Shown here in pieces: positions 1-7,095 of a stretch of DNA of 11,665 nt; the first letter of the stretch is position 1; each line of letters begins with the position of its first letter. The stretch spans positions 5,894-17,558 of the forward strand of contig ONQH01000015.1 in assembly GCA_900319885.1 (NCBI GenBank), in the 5' to 3' direction. Source of the DNA: Candidatus Avelusimicrobium ruminicola. GTDB taxonomy: Bacteria > Elusimicrobiota > Elusimicrobia > Elusimicrobiales > Elusimicrobiaceae. Both the position numbers and the translations under genes were made by a program. The notes under the pieces were generated by a model, which did no database searches, was not told where the DNA came from, and saw only the letters and a list, made by a program, of their open reading frames with translations.

Positions 1-1077
1 GATCTGCCGAACTCGCTGCCGTACTCAATGGCCTTTAACAAAGCGGATAACGCCATTTTGAATATTGCCTATACGCTGGGTAAAAAGGAAGGCTCGTACA
101 AAAAGAACGCGGCCCCTACGATTGTAGTGACCAAAGATATTAACATGCGTCTTAAAGCGGAAGCCCTGGGATTGGTTGCCCAAGACTACACAACTGATAA
201 AGTAAATGTAGATGAACTTTATACCGGGGTCAGCGAATTAGAAGTCTCTCCCGAAGAAATAGACGCTTTTTACCGTGCCAAGAAATTGGACGTTGACCCG
301 AAACGCTTTATGGCCAACCAGTTTGTAATTTTAAAAACTAATGATGGTAGTAAAAAATCCGCGATTGGCCGCGTAGCGAATAACGGAGATTTTGTACTCC
401 GCCCGCTTGCTTCGCAAGAGCCGGTGGCGTGGGGCATTAAACCGCTTAACAAAGAGCAGCGCTTTGCTATGGAACTTCTATTGGATGATAGCCTGGATTT
501 GGTGACGTTAGTGGGTACCGCGGGTACCGGTAAAACGCTAATTACGTTGGCTACCGGACTCCAGCGCACGATGGATGATAATGCCTACCGCCGCATGGTG
601 GTATGCCGCTCCATTGTCCCCGTAGGGAAAGATTTAGGTTTCCTACCCGGCACGAAGGAAGAAAAATTGGAAGCCTGGATGGGGGCTATTTATGATAACT
701 TGGCTTTCTTGGCCGACCGCAAAAACCCGGATGAAGGCGAAGAAAAAGCGCACTATTTGTTAGATAGCGGCAAGATTGAAATTGCCTCTGTCACGCACAT
801 GCGCGGACGGTCATTACCCGGTCAATATATGATTGTGGATGATGCGCAAAACTTAACGCCGCACGAGATGAAAACAATCCTTACCCGCGCCGGCGAAGGC
901 ACGAAAGTAGTGGTAACAGGCGACCCGTATCAAATTGATACGCCGTATTTGGATGTGGAATCCAACGGGTTAACCTACCTGGTGGACCGCCTCAAAGGGC
1001 AAAAAAATTACGGTCACATTACGTTTACCAAGACTGAACGCAGCCGCCTGGCCGACCAAGCCTCGCGCTTGCTGTAA
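1..1077 (+). CDS. PIN-PhoH family ATPase/ribonuclease, 5'-truncated by window edge
   Basis: The reading frame is open from base 1, so the ATG at 28 is internal and the true start lies upstream. The first part is the end of a PIN nuclease domain: the ADNAILNIA motif near 43-69 and VVTKDINMR near 121-150 carry the usual acidic metal ligands. The C-terminal part is a PhoH ATPase, with Walker A GTAGTGKT at 514-537 and a Walker B-like MIVDDAQNL at 829-855. A TGDPYQID motif near 919-942 and a final TERSRLA segment are also typical. PIN-PhoH fusions (PhoH2/YlaK type) are known as ATP-dependent RNA-unwinding ribonucleases and in some bacteria belong to toxin-antitoxin pairs; no antitoxin is visible here. 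A terminator follows directly, so this is the last gene of its transcript. The family call is firm; the cellular role is not shown by the sequence. Confidence 0.93.
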   Translation, partial: DLPNSLPYSMAFNKADNAILNIAYTLGKKEGSYKKNAAPTIVVTKDINMRLKAEALGLVAQDYTTDKVNVDELYTGVSELEVSPEEIDAFYRAKKLDVDPKRFMANQFVILKTNDGSKKSAIGRVANNGDFVLRPLASQEPVAWGIKPLNKEQRFAMELLLDDSLDLVTLVGTAGTGKTLITLATGLQRTMDDNAYRRMVVCRSIVPVGKDLGFLPGTKEEKLEAWMGAIYDNLAFLADRKNPDEGEEKAHYLLDSGKIEIASVTHMRGRSLPGQYMIVDDAQNLTPHEMKTILTRAGEGTKVVVTGDPYQIDTPYLDVESNGLTYLVDRLKGQKNYGHITFTKTERSRLADQASRLL

Positions 1078-1093
1078 GGAAATACTCTATCTT

Positions 1094-1123
1094 ATCCCTC
1101 GGCCTTTTGCCGGGGATTTTTTT
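1094..1123 (+). terminator. Rho-independent terminator of the PIN-PhoH gene
   Basis: A GC-rich stem (ATCCC-T-CGGC against GCCGGGGAT, with one bulged T at 1099 and loop CTTTT) is followed by a run of seven T from 1117. It starts 17 bases after the stop codon. The bases from about 1124 to 1230 hold no supported ORF, RNA or repeat. Confidence 0.85.
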
Positions 1124-1230
1124 CGAAAATTCCATGTTAAATGTGGCGTATTGTTAAGGTTTTCCCAGTGAGGGGACAGCCACGCTTCCTGCAAATAGAA
1201 CCGGAGTGAATAGTAAAAAATTGCAAACAA

Positions 1231-1261
1231 AAAACTCCCCGGATTTTGTCCGGGGAGTTTT
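1231..1261 (-). terminator. Terminator hairpin of the Lys/Ala-rich gene
   Basis: A perfect 13-bp stem, AAAACTCCCCGGA with TCCGGGGAGTTTT, closes over the five-base loop TTTTG. It lies 14 bases beyond the stop of the minus-strand gene, and on that strand the stem runs into a T-rich stretch (TTTT, then TTG). The A/T flanks make it usable on both strands, but the plus-strand gene upstream already has its own terminator. Confidence 0.85.
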
Positions 1262-1275
1262 ATTACGTGAAAAAC

Positions 1276-1902
1276 TTATTTGGCTAAGTTCTTCCAAGCT
1301 TCTTTTTCGGCTTTCAAAGCGGCTTTAGCATCTTTGGCGGCTTGTTTAGCAGCTTCTTTTTGAGCTTTAGCGTCGGCTTTGGCTTTGGCAGCTTTGGCTT
1401 TGGCTTCGGCTTTAGCCTTTTTGGCTTCAGCTTTTTTGGCTTCAGCGTTGGCTTTTAATTCAGCTTTTTTAGCAGCGGCTTTGGCTTTGGCTTCTTCTTT
1501 GGCTTTTTTGGCTTCGGCTTTTTTGGCTTCGGCGTTGGCTTTTAATTCGGCCTTTTTAGCGGCAGCTTCTTCTTTTTTGGCTTGCGCTTGGGCTTTCAAA
1601 TCCGCTTTTTTAGCAGCAGCTTGGGCTTTAGCATCTTCTTTGACTTGTTTAGCGGCAGCTTTCGCATTGGCTTTGGCATCGGCAGCAACTTTGCCCGCTT
1701 TTTTGTTGGCGAGTTTGGTGGCTACTTCTTCTTTCTTGGTTTGGATGTTTTGTCTCAATGTGGTTACTTTAGACAAGGTGCAGTTGTTGATGCAGGTTAC
1801 ATCCGTGGCAGCACAACCGCAATCATTCGCGGCGGCTTGAGCGTTGGTCGGCCAAGAAGCGCTTAAAGCGATGGCGAACGCTACAAATAATACTTTTTTC
1901 AT
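1276..1902 (-). CDS. Exported Lys/Ala-rich repeat protein with a four-cysteine head
   Basis: No named family recognised. The 208-residue protein starts at the ATG at 1902, which has AAGGAG eight to nine bases upstream; the frame stays open ten codons further but without a ribosome site. Residues 1-23 form a Sec signal peptide ending in AQA, so the protein should be exported. A short head follows with Cys 28, 30, 37 and 41, enough for two disulfides. From about residue 55 to the end it is almost only Ala, Lys and Glu with some Gln and Asp, predicted to be one long helix or coiled coil with strong positive charge. A 29-residue unit is repeated in tandem at about 113-141 and 142-170. The composition resembles the TolA helical spacer or histone H1-like tails, but no TolA end domain is present. 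A structural or polyanion-binding role in the envelope is inference only. It is a single-gene transcript with its own promoter and terminator. Confidence 0.85.
   Translation of the reverse strand: MKKVLFVAFAIALSASWPTNAQAAANDCGCAATDVTCINNCTLSKVTTLRQNIQTKKEEVATKLANKKAGKVAADAKANAKAAAKQVKEDAKAQAAAKKADLKAQAQAKKEEAAAKKAELKANAEAKKAEAKKAKEEAKAKAAAKKAELKANAEAKKAEAKKAKAEAKAKAAKAKADAKAQKEAAKQAAKDAKAALKAEKEAWKNLAK
1421..1567 (-). repeat. Two near-identical 60-base copies spaced 87 bases, inside the Lys/Ala-rich gene
   Basis: Bases 1421-1480 and 1508-1567 are about 90% identical. Most differences are third-position changes in Ala codons (such as cag/cgg on the plus strand). The 87-base period equals 29 codons, so it is an in-frame protein repeat that could expand or contract by recombination without a frameshift. 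Confidence 0.85.
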
Positions 1903-1944
1903 TTTTGTTTTCTCCTTAATAAAGTAAAACATCTTACTTAAGTA

Positions 1945-1972
1945 TTGTACTAAAATATGGGTTTTGGCTCAA
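1945..1972 (-). promoter_or_regulatory. Promoter of the Lys/Ala-rich gene
   Basis: On the minus strand, TTGAGC (1972-1967) and TACAAT (1950-1945) are separated by 16 bases and fit sigma-70-type -35 and -10 boxes. The start of transcription would fall near 1938, giving a leader of about 36 bases with AAGGAGA at 1917-1911 ahead of the ATG at 1902. The -35 box overlaps that of the divergent plus-strand promoter. Confidence 0.55.
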
Positions 1973-1992
1973 TGGTCCTATTTTGCTAAAAT
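1964..1992 (+). promoter_or_regulatory. Promoter of the DUF1646 transporter gene, possibly leaderless
   Basis: TTGGCT (1964-1969), a 17-base spacer and TAAAAT (1987-1992) form a sigma-70-like promoter. A TG at 1984-1985 makes an extended -10. Only seven bases separate the -10 from the ATG at 2000, and no Shine-Dalgarno site is present, so transcription would begin at or next to the start codon. Confidence 0.55.
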
Positions 1993-1999
1993 AATAAAT

Positions 2000-3064
2000 A
2001 TGGAACAGGTTGTCGCGCAAACTTCGTTAGGGATAAATATTTTATTAGGGATGGTGGCGTTGTGTTTACTCATCCTTCCGCTGACCGTGCGTTGGGTGGA
2101 AAGCCACTTGGAACTTTTTTTATTAGTAGTAGGGGCTGTAGCGGTTACGATTAGCGGCGGCTGGAGTGGGCAGTTGGTGCGCCAAACGCTTTCTTCCCCG
2201 GTGTATGTATCATTTATCGTCGTTGTAGTTAGCGTTATTTTTAATAATTATTCGCGCTATATTTTCCGCGTTTTGTTTGCTTTCTTCCGGGCCTTGGAGC
2301 CGCGGTATAGTTTTGCCCTGCTTATTTTAGTATTAGGGATGTCTTCCTCGTTAGTGAGCGTTACCGTATCTGCCCTGGTATTGGCTGAAGTATTAAAAGT
2401 AGTCAATTTGGAGCATAATACCATGGTCAAAATTACGGTGTTTGCTTGCTATGCCATTGGTCTGGGCGCGGTACTTACGCCCTTGGCGGAACCTATGGGG
2501 TTGGTAATCAATCAGGCGCTTGCCGGGCCACCGCATCATGCCGATTTTTTCTTTCTTTTCCGTCATTTCTTCGGGTGGATTTTCCCGGCGGTTTGTGCGC
2601 TGGCTGTGGCGGCGGGATATACCGCCCGTCATGCCGGAACCACCTTGCAAATGCATATCCGCGAAGATAAAGAAACCTACGGATCAATTTTGCGGCGTAC
2701 CGGGCATATTTATATGTTCGTAGCCGCACTTACGTTAATTAGTGCGGGGTTGCGTCCCCTGGCCCAAAGTACGATTGTGCACCTGGGCGGGAAAGTATTG
2801 TTTTTGGCTAACGCGGTATCGGTAATTATAGATAACGCTACATTGGCGGCCATTGAAATTGTACCCACCATTTCTATGGCTGATTTAGTGTATATGGTCA
2901 TTGGGCTGGCGGCGTTTGGCAGCATGCTTGTTCAAGGGAATCTGCCGAACATTGTAGCTGCCGAAAAGTTGGATATTAAAAGCCGCGAATGGGCCAGCTT
3001 GGCGGTACCTACGGGGTTGGCACTGATGGTAGGGTATTTTGTGGCCTTGACTATTTTTTTGTAA
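2000..3064 (+). CDS. DUF1646-type multi-pass membrane protein, putative cation transporter
   Basis: A 354-residue integral inner-membrane protein with about ten hydrophobic segments, at roughly 12-30, 37-53, 66-82, 104-134, 146-172, 188-208, 236-252, 266-288, 296-312 and 333-353. The motifs GLGAVLTPLAEPMG (154-167), IIDNATLAAIEI (276-287) and QGNLPNIVAAEKL (312-324) resemble the paired polar loops of ion-transporter superfamily proteins. They match what I recall of DUF1646, some members of which are annotated as cation transporters. The transported ion cannot be read from the sequence. The frame could begin at a TTG at 1964, but that codon is part of the likely -35 box, so the ATG at 2000 is preferred. 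The next gene follows after 19 bases and is probably co-transcribed. Confidence 0.75.
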   Translation: MEQVVAQTSLGINILLGMVALCLLILPLTVRWVESHLELFLLVVGAVAVTISGGWSGQLVRQTLSSPVYVSFIVVVVSVIFNNYSRYIFRVLFAFFRALEPRYSFALLILVLGMSSSLVSVTVSALVLAEVLKVVNLEHNTMVKITVFACYAIGLGAVLTPLAEPMGLVINQALAGPPHHADFFFLFRHFFGWIFPAVCALAVAAGYTARHAGTTLQMHIREDKETYGSILRRTGHIYMFVAALTLISAGLRPLAQSTIVHLGGKVLFLANAVSVIIDNATLAAIEIVPTISMADLVYMVIGLAAFGSMLVQGNLPNIVAAEKLDIKSREWASLAVPTGLALMVGYFVALTIFL

Positions 3065-3083
3065 GATTAAGAGAGGAGTATAT

Positions 3084-3512
3084 ATGTTACGTTCACAACA
3101 AGGATCTGTTTATAGAGTTGTATTAGGTTGTTTTATTATACTGGCGTTTTGTTTTGCGCTTATTTGGCCGCAATACAGCAAACGTCATGACACGAAACAA
3201 TTATTGCAAGCGGCCGAATTAGGGCGCAAGTTAGCGTTTGCGGAAGAAACATATAAACAAACCGCCGGCCAATATACCCCTCAATTTGGCAAGTTAAATT
3301 TGTCCCTGCCGTGCCCGTTGCTGGCCCAGGATGGGCAAACGAAACTTGCTTGCAAAGCGTATACATTTACGTTTGAAAACGAGCATTTTATTCACGCCAA
3401 ACACAAACAGTTACCAGTGTGGTTGGAAATTGACATCTCGGCCGGAACGGTGGCCTGTAACTACGAGCCGGAAGATTGGGCCGGGCAAAATTTGTGCGCG
3501 CATATGCAATAA
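3084..3512 (+). CDS. Divergent type IV pilin-like protein lacking a canonical processing site
   Basis: A 142-residue protein with AGGAG five bases before the ATG. One hydrophobic helix (about 10-29) leads into WPQYSKR, matching the place where short type IV pilins of this style have their ALPQY segment. An amphipathic helix (36-60) follows, then QYTPQFGKLNLSLPC and a cysteine-containing C-terminal part (Cys 77, 90, 125, 138). This layout is that of a minor pilin or pseudopilin. The usual prepilin peptidase motif G-F-T-L-x-E is absent: Gly7 is present but is followed by SVYRV, without the conserved Phe at +1 or Glu at +5. It may be an anchored, unprocessed pilin relative rather than a fibre subunit. 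No pilus assembly genes lie nearby. The family call rests on layout and pattern only. Confidence 0.6.
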   Translation: MLRSQQGSVYRVVLGCFIILAFCFALIWPQYSKRHDTKQLLQAAELGRKLAFAEETYKQTAGQYTPQFGKLNLSLPCPLLAQDGQTKLACKAYTFTFENEHFIHAKHKQLPVWLEIDISAGTVACNYEPEDWAGQNLCAHMQ

Positions 3513-3528
3513 TTTACCGGGATAATTT

Positions 3529-3560
3529 GTTACAATAAAATAGGAGATCTAATTAAGGAG
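3529..3560 (+). promoter_or_regulatory. Likely extended -10 promoter and ribosome site of the envelope operon
   Basis: TGTTACAAT at 3529-3537 fits an extended -10 (TGnTAnnnT); no good -35 is visible at the normal distance. Transcription would start near 3543, giving a leader of about 23 bases that contains AAGGAG (3555-3560), five bases before the ATG at 3566. It lies in the 53-base gap after the pilin-like gene, so the operon may also receive read-through from upstream. Confidence 0.45.
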
Positions 3561-3565
3561 ATACT

Positions 3566-4156
3566 ATGAAAAAACTACTGATTGCTTTATTAGCGGTACC
3601 GTTTATCTTTGCGTGTGCCCCCAAGGTAAGACGTGTGGAAACCAACCTCGTCAAAGATGTAAGCGGAGGCTGGAACGATACGGACGCCCAAATGGTGGCG
3701 CAAGAAATGATTACCGACTGTTTAGACAGCGGTTGGTACAATAAGTTTTTAATGAGAAAAGGCAAAGAGCCTACCCTGATTGTGGGCACCGTTACCAACA
3801 AAACGATGGAACACATCAATACGGGCGTATTTATTGAAGAAATGCAACGGGCGCTTATTAACTCGGGCAAAGTGAACTTTGTGGCTTCCAAAGACGAACG
3901 CGGAGAAGTACGCACCGAACGTTTGGAACAAGACGAATTTGCCAGCGAAGAAACCCGCAAAGCCTTTGGCAAAGAAATCGGGGCCGATTATATGCTTAGC
4001 GGCGTACTTAGTTCCGTGGTAGACCAAGCGGGTAGCAAAGCGCTTGTTTTCTATCAAGCCAACCTCAAACTGATTGATATTGAAACCAACCAGATTGTAT
4101 GGAACGGTCAAAAACAAATTAAGAAATACGTAAAACGTAGTAAAGTTTCTTTCTAA
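3566..4156 (+). CDS. lpoB: LpoB-like penicillin-binding protein activator, lipoprotein
   Basis: A 196-residue protein with a lipoprotein signal (lipobox IFAC, Cys17) and Ala at +2, which by the enterobacterial rule favours outer-membrane placement. The mature part matches the LpoB/TolB-N-like fold pattern. It has SGGWNDTD (33-40), then PTLIVGTVTNKT and INTGVFIEEMQRALINSGKV (about 69-103), GADYMLSGVLSS (139-150) and a closing strand with IDIETNQIVWNG (170-181). In E. coli, LpoB is an outer-membrane lipoprotein that stimulates the peptidoglycan synthase PBP1b. Here only about 15 residues separate the lipidated Cys from the globular domain, without the long disordered linker E. coli LpoB uses to reach through the peptidoglycan. 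It is the first gene of the six-gene operon. The family call is good; activation of a PBP in this organism is inferred. Confidence 0.85.
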   Translation: MKKLLIALLAVPFIFACAPKVRRVETNLVKDVSGGWNDTDAQMVAQEMITDCLDSGWYNKFLMRKGKEPTLIVGTVTNKTMEHINTGVFIEEMQRALINSGKVNFVASKDERGEVRTERLEQDEFASEETRKAFGKEIGADYMLSGVLSSVVDQAGSKALVFYQANLKLIDIETNQIVWNGQKQIKKYVKRSKVSF

Positions 4157-4160
4157 ACGT

Positions 4161-5462
4161 ATGAAGAAGGCGCTTTTAGTGATGTGTGGGGTGTTGCTAT
4201 GCTCCGCCTGCGGGGCGCCTTCTTTGCGCTATAAATATGAAGTAAACGAGCTGGCTGCCCAGGGCAAATTTGAACGGGCAGCCAACTTGGTGGAAAGCAA
4301 ACGCAAACACATGTATGGCAAGCGCGATACGTTGCTCTATGAATTGGACCGCGCCTCTTTATTGCATGATGCGGGCCAATATACCCAAAGTGATTCCTTG
4401 CTGGCAGATGCCCAAGCGCGTATTAGCGATTCTTATACTAAAAGTGTGTCTGCCTCGGCCTCGCGCGTACTAATTAACGATTTGGCCACCCCCTATTACG
4501 CGGCCGATTATGAAACGGCACTTACGTTTTTTTATCGGGCCATGAATTTTTTGAACCAAAAGGATGTCTCTTCCGCCGGGGTAGAAGCACGCAAAGCGGT
4601 ATTCTTTTTGGACCATTTGCGCGGCGAAAAAAAGAAAGGATACACGGACGACCCCTTTGTACAGTATATGGCCAGTTTGATTTTTGAATCTACCGGGGAC
4701 GTATCAGATGCGCGCATTGCCCGCCAAAATGCCTTAAACGCGTATCAAAAACGCGGGTGGACCGCCCCTCATTTTGCCGTACCCAATCACCCGGAAAATT
4801 TAGGGGAAGTGATTATTGTGCACAGCGTAGGGCAGGTGCCTCTTAAAAAGAGTCAAACCATCCAACTGGCCTGGCACCGTATTTTATCTTTTGCCAATAC
4901 GCCGGTGGAAGATGCGGGGACCGTTTCGCCCGAAGTGCAAAACGCCATTTCGGCCGGGTTGATGGGATCTGCCATTACGGTTGCTTACCCCGTGCTGGAA
5001 ACCCAACCGTATTATATTACTTCTTCCACGGTGCAAATTGCCGGCAAACGTTATGCCATGCAACCTATGAGTTATGTAAGCGAACTGGTAACTCAAGATT
5101 TAGAAGAAAAATTACCGGGGATGTGGTTTCGGATTGCGACGCGGGCCGTTCTGCGTAGAGTAGCCGCCGTGCAGGCGCGCCACGCTATGGAAAGAGATAG
5201 AGGAAAGGATAACTCGTTTGGCTGGTTGGCGGAAATGGTGGTGGATGTTTTTGGGGCGGCGGTAGAAAAAGCCGATACGCGCCAATGGTTTACGTTGCCG
5301 GCCTCCATTTATATGTCCCGCGTATTTATAGAACCCGGCACGCAAGATATTCAACTTTTATTGCAAGACAGACACGGAAACGTCTTGGGCACACATACTT
5401 TTGAAGATATTCAAGTACCGCGAGGGGGCAGAGTATTTCTGCATTATCGCAGTGCATATTGA
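4161..5462 (+). CDS. COG3014-type TPR protein, probable lipoprotein
   Basis: A 433-residue protein. The N-terminus is a hydrophobic signal ending CSAC, with Cys17 as the probable lipidated residue. The -3 position is Cys rather than the usual Leu, so lipidation is likely but not certain. Residues 25-200 are a helical repeat region of TPR type (such as LAAQGKFERAANLVESKR, then a second helix pair at 60-88 and YETALTFFYRAMNFLNQKDV at 117-136). The C-terminal half begins with GEVIIVHSVGQVPLKKSQTI (215-234), the pattern of COG3014 proteins of unknown function, and ends with a strand-rich tail. COG3014 proteins are known to occur next to LpoB and LPP20 lipoproteins in proteobacteria, which fits this context. 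The start lies four bases after the lpoB stop with no Shine-Dalgarno site, so translation is probably coupled. Function is unknown; scaffolding of the neighbouring lipoproteins is a guess. Confidence 0.75.
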   Translation: MKKALLVMCGVLLCSACGAPSLRYKYEVNELAAQGKFERAANLVESKRKHMYGKRDTLLYELDRASLLHDAGQYTQSDSLLADAQARISDSYTKSVSASASRVLINDLATPYYAADYETALTFFYRAMNFLNQKDVSSAGVEARKAVFFLDHLRGEKKKGYTDDPFVQYMASLIFESTGDVSDARIARQNALNAYQKRGWTAPHFAVPNHPENLGEVIIVHSVGQVPLKKSQTIQLAWHRILSFANTPVEDAGTVSPEVQNAISAGLMGSAITVAYPVLETQPYYITSSTVQIAGKRYAMQPMSYVSELVTQDLEEKLPGMWFRIATRAVLRRVAAVQARHAMERDRGKDNSFGWLAEMVVDVFGAAVEKADTRQWFTLPASIYMSRVFIEPGTQDIQLLLQDRHGNVLGTHTFEDIQVPRGGRVFLHYRSAY

Positions 5463-5472
5463 GAGGTGAACC

Positions 5473-6405
5473 ATGAAAAAAATCATAGCGCCCGTGCTGG
5501 CCTTAACGTTAGTGGCCTGCGCAGGGCTTAATAAAAATACGGTTAGTTATCAAATGTCTAAATATGATACTGCCCAGTATTACACCGTGGCCGGAGAAGG
5601 CAGCACCAAAAAAGAGGCCGCGGCCCACGCATTGGACAATATGCAGCGCGAACTCACCCAGCATACACCGGCGGTGGGGCAGGATATTTTGGGCGATTTG
5701 GTAGCCAATGCCCAAGTGGAAAAAGTATGGCGGGATAAAGAAGCCGACACCAAACATTATTATGCGTTGGCTGTGTTGCCGCGTGCCAAAGCAAACGCTG
5801 TTTTAACGCCGCTTCTCAATCAAGCGGATGCACAACTCACCGGACTTGCCCAGCAATTTTCTTCGCCGGCTGATCCCCTGGCTGATTTGAAAGTGGCTTA
5901 TAAAATGCAACCTATCATTGAACGGCGCAGTGCGCTGGATGAAACCTATCAATTTTTGCAGGCAGACCATGCTTCTTATATGCCCGATACATTTGCGCCT
6001 TATAAAAATGTGTTTAAGGAAAAAATGGCGGCGGTATTGGTGGGCGTGTCCGTGGAAGGCGTAGAAAGCCGGGTGCTGGCCTCGTATGTGGTAGATTCCC
6101 TCAATAAAATGGGACTTGGCGTGGTAGACGCTACCGACCCGGATCAAACCATTTCCGTAAGAATCAGTGCGGAAGTAGATAATTATACGTCTAAAAAGAT
6201 AGATAATTTGATTTGGTGTGCCAGCGGTGCCACCACGCAACTGGTAGATATGGAGCGGCAAATTACCTTTTCCAGTTTTAGCGTACATGAACGGGCGGGC
6301 ACTTCCCGCTTGGAAGATTCCCTGCGACGCAGTATGCAAGAGGTAGGCCGGCAAGTGGCGCAACAGGTCACGCTTCGTTTAGAAAACTACTTAAAAACAA
6401 AATAG
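5473..6405 (+). CDS. LPP20-type lipoprotein with a C-terminal LpoB/CsgG-like region
   Basis: A 310-residue protein with a textbook lipobox, LVAC (Cys16), and Ala at +2. Residues 35-110 fit the LPP20 pattern: YYTVAGEGSTKKEAAAHALDN, then a helix, then WRDKEADTKHYYALAVLPR. A helical connector (115-180) leads to a C-terminal domain (187-310) of alternating strands and helices beginning AAVLVGVSVEG. It carries ISVRISAEVDNY and a final long amphipathic helix, reminiscent of the TolB-N/CsgG/LpoB fold. That second assignment is by pattern only. It starts ten bases after the COG3014 stop with GAGAGGTG as ribosome site, so it belongs to the same operon. LPP20 proteins are outer-membrane or surface lipoproteins; their molecular function is poorly defined. 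Together with lpoB this would place two related fold types either side of the TPR protein. Confidence 0.75.
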   Translation: MKKIIAPVLALTLVACAGLNKNTVSYQMSKYDTAQYYTVAGEGSTKKEAAAHALDNMQRELTQHTPAVGQDILGDLVANAQVEKVWRDKEADTKHYYALAVLPRAKANAVLTPLLNQADAQLTGLAQQFSSPADPLADLKVAYKMQPIIERRSALDETYQFLQADHASYMPDTFAPYKNVFKEKMAAVLVGVSVEGVESRVLASYVVDSLNKMGLGVVDATDPDQTISVRISAEVDNYTSKKIDNLIWCASGATTQLVDMERQITFSSFSVHERAGTSRLEDSLRRSMQEVGRQVAQQVTLRLENYLKTK

Positions 6406-6413
6406 GAGGAACT

Positions 6414-7094
6414 ATGAAGAAATTTGCAGTATTACTTTGTTTATTACTACCCGTATTGGCTGTAGCCGAGGAGGCTCAACCTACGCCGGCAACAGATTTG
6501 GCCGAACGCAACAAAATGCTCTATTCTTTAGGGTTTTTGTTAGGGGATAACTTAAAACGTCAGTTGGTGCTGGATAATGAGGACGACTATAAGGCCGTTT
6601 CCCAAGGTATGCGCGATAGTTTATTGGGCAAAAAATCGCAAACAGATATTAACCAATATAAGCCGCAAATCTTGCAAAAATATCAAGATGACGCACGGAT
6701 TATTTCCCAACGCCGCGAAGAAGAACAAAAAGCCTATTTGGCTGACTTCCAAAAAGAAAAAGGCGTTAAAGTATTGGATAACGGCGCCATGATTAAACTT
6801 TCCCGCCCGGGCAAAGGCAAAACGCCCAAAGCCGACGGCTCTGTTACCGTGCACTATACGGGTACATTGATTGACGGTACGCAGTTTGACAGTTCGCGTG
6901 AGCGCAATCAACCGTTTACCACCCGCTTAACGGATGTCATCCCCTGCTGGACCAAAGCCTTACAGCAAATGAAACCCGGGGCCCGGGCCCAGGTGGTCTG
7001 CCCGGCCGATACTGCCTATGGCAACCGCCCGGTAGGGCCTATTCCGCCCAACTCTGTATTGGTATTTGATATAGAAGTAACCGACGTTAAATAA
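6414..7094 (+). CDS. Periplasmic FKBP-type peptidyl-prolyl isomerase (Mip/FkpA-like)
   Basis: A 226-residue exported protein. Residues 1-18 are a Sec signal peptide ending AVA. Residues 28-115 are an N-terminal helical domain of the kind that dimerises Mip and FkpA, including the LYSLGFLLGDNLK helix and a long charged helix at 82-115. Residues 116-226 are the FKBP domain. Pocket residues present include Tyr148 (VHYTG), Phe158 and Asp159 (QFDSS), Val175-Ile176 (DVIPCW), Trp179, Tyr202 (AYG) and Phe218 (VLVFDIEV), so the isomerase should be active. It catalyses cis-trans isomerisation of X-Pro bonds and usually also acts as a periplasmic chaperone. AGGAGGA overlaps the stop codon of the previous gene, and the next gene begins one base after this one, so it is embedded in the lipoprotein operon. 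It may fold the products around it (inference). Confidence 0.93.
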   Translation: MKKFAVLLCLLLPVLAVAEEAQPTPATDLAERNKMLYSLGFLLGDNLKRQLVLDNEDDYKAVSQGMRDSLLGKKSQTDINQYKPQILQKYQDDARIISQRREEEQKAYLADFQKEKGVKVLDNGAMIKLSRPGKGKTPKADGSVTVHYTGTLIDGTQFDSSRERNQPFTTRLTDVIPCWTKALQQMKPGARAQVVCPADTAYGNRPVGPIPPNSVLVFDIEVTDVK

Positions 7095-7095
7095 C

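Noticed and set aside
1..1077. PIN-PhoH gene as the toxin half of a toxin-antitoxin pair
   Set aside because: The upstream region that would hold an antitoxin lies outside the window, and the downstream side is a terminator.
1124..1230. Possible small RNA or short peptide between the two terminators
   Set aside because: The only ATG-led frame seen is seven codons long, and there is no convincing promoter or extended secondary structure. Nothing supports a feature.
1379..1840. Plus-strand ORF of 153 residues rich in Ala, Leu, Phe and Ser
   Set aside because: It is the antisense image of the Lys/Ala repeat gene; the simple codon composition leaves the opposite strand open. It has no ribosome site of its own and no recognisable domain.
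3553..4117. Minus-strand ORFs of 139 and 122 residues opposite lpoB
   Set aside because: Shadow frames of a confidently identified gene; no ribosome site, promoter or domain.
5803..6363. Minus-strand ORF of 186 residues opposite the LPP20-type gene
   Set aside because: It lies entirely within a well-supported lipoprotein gene on the other strand, has no family features and no upstream signals.
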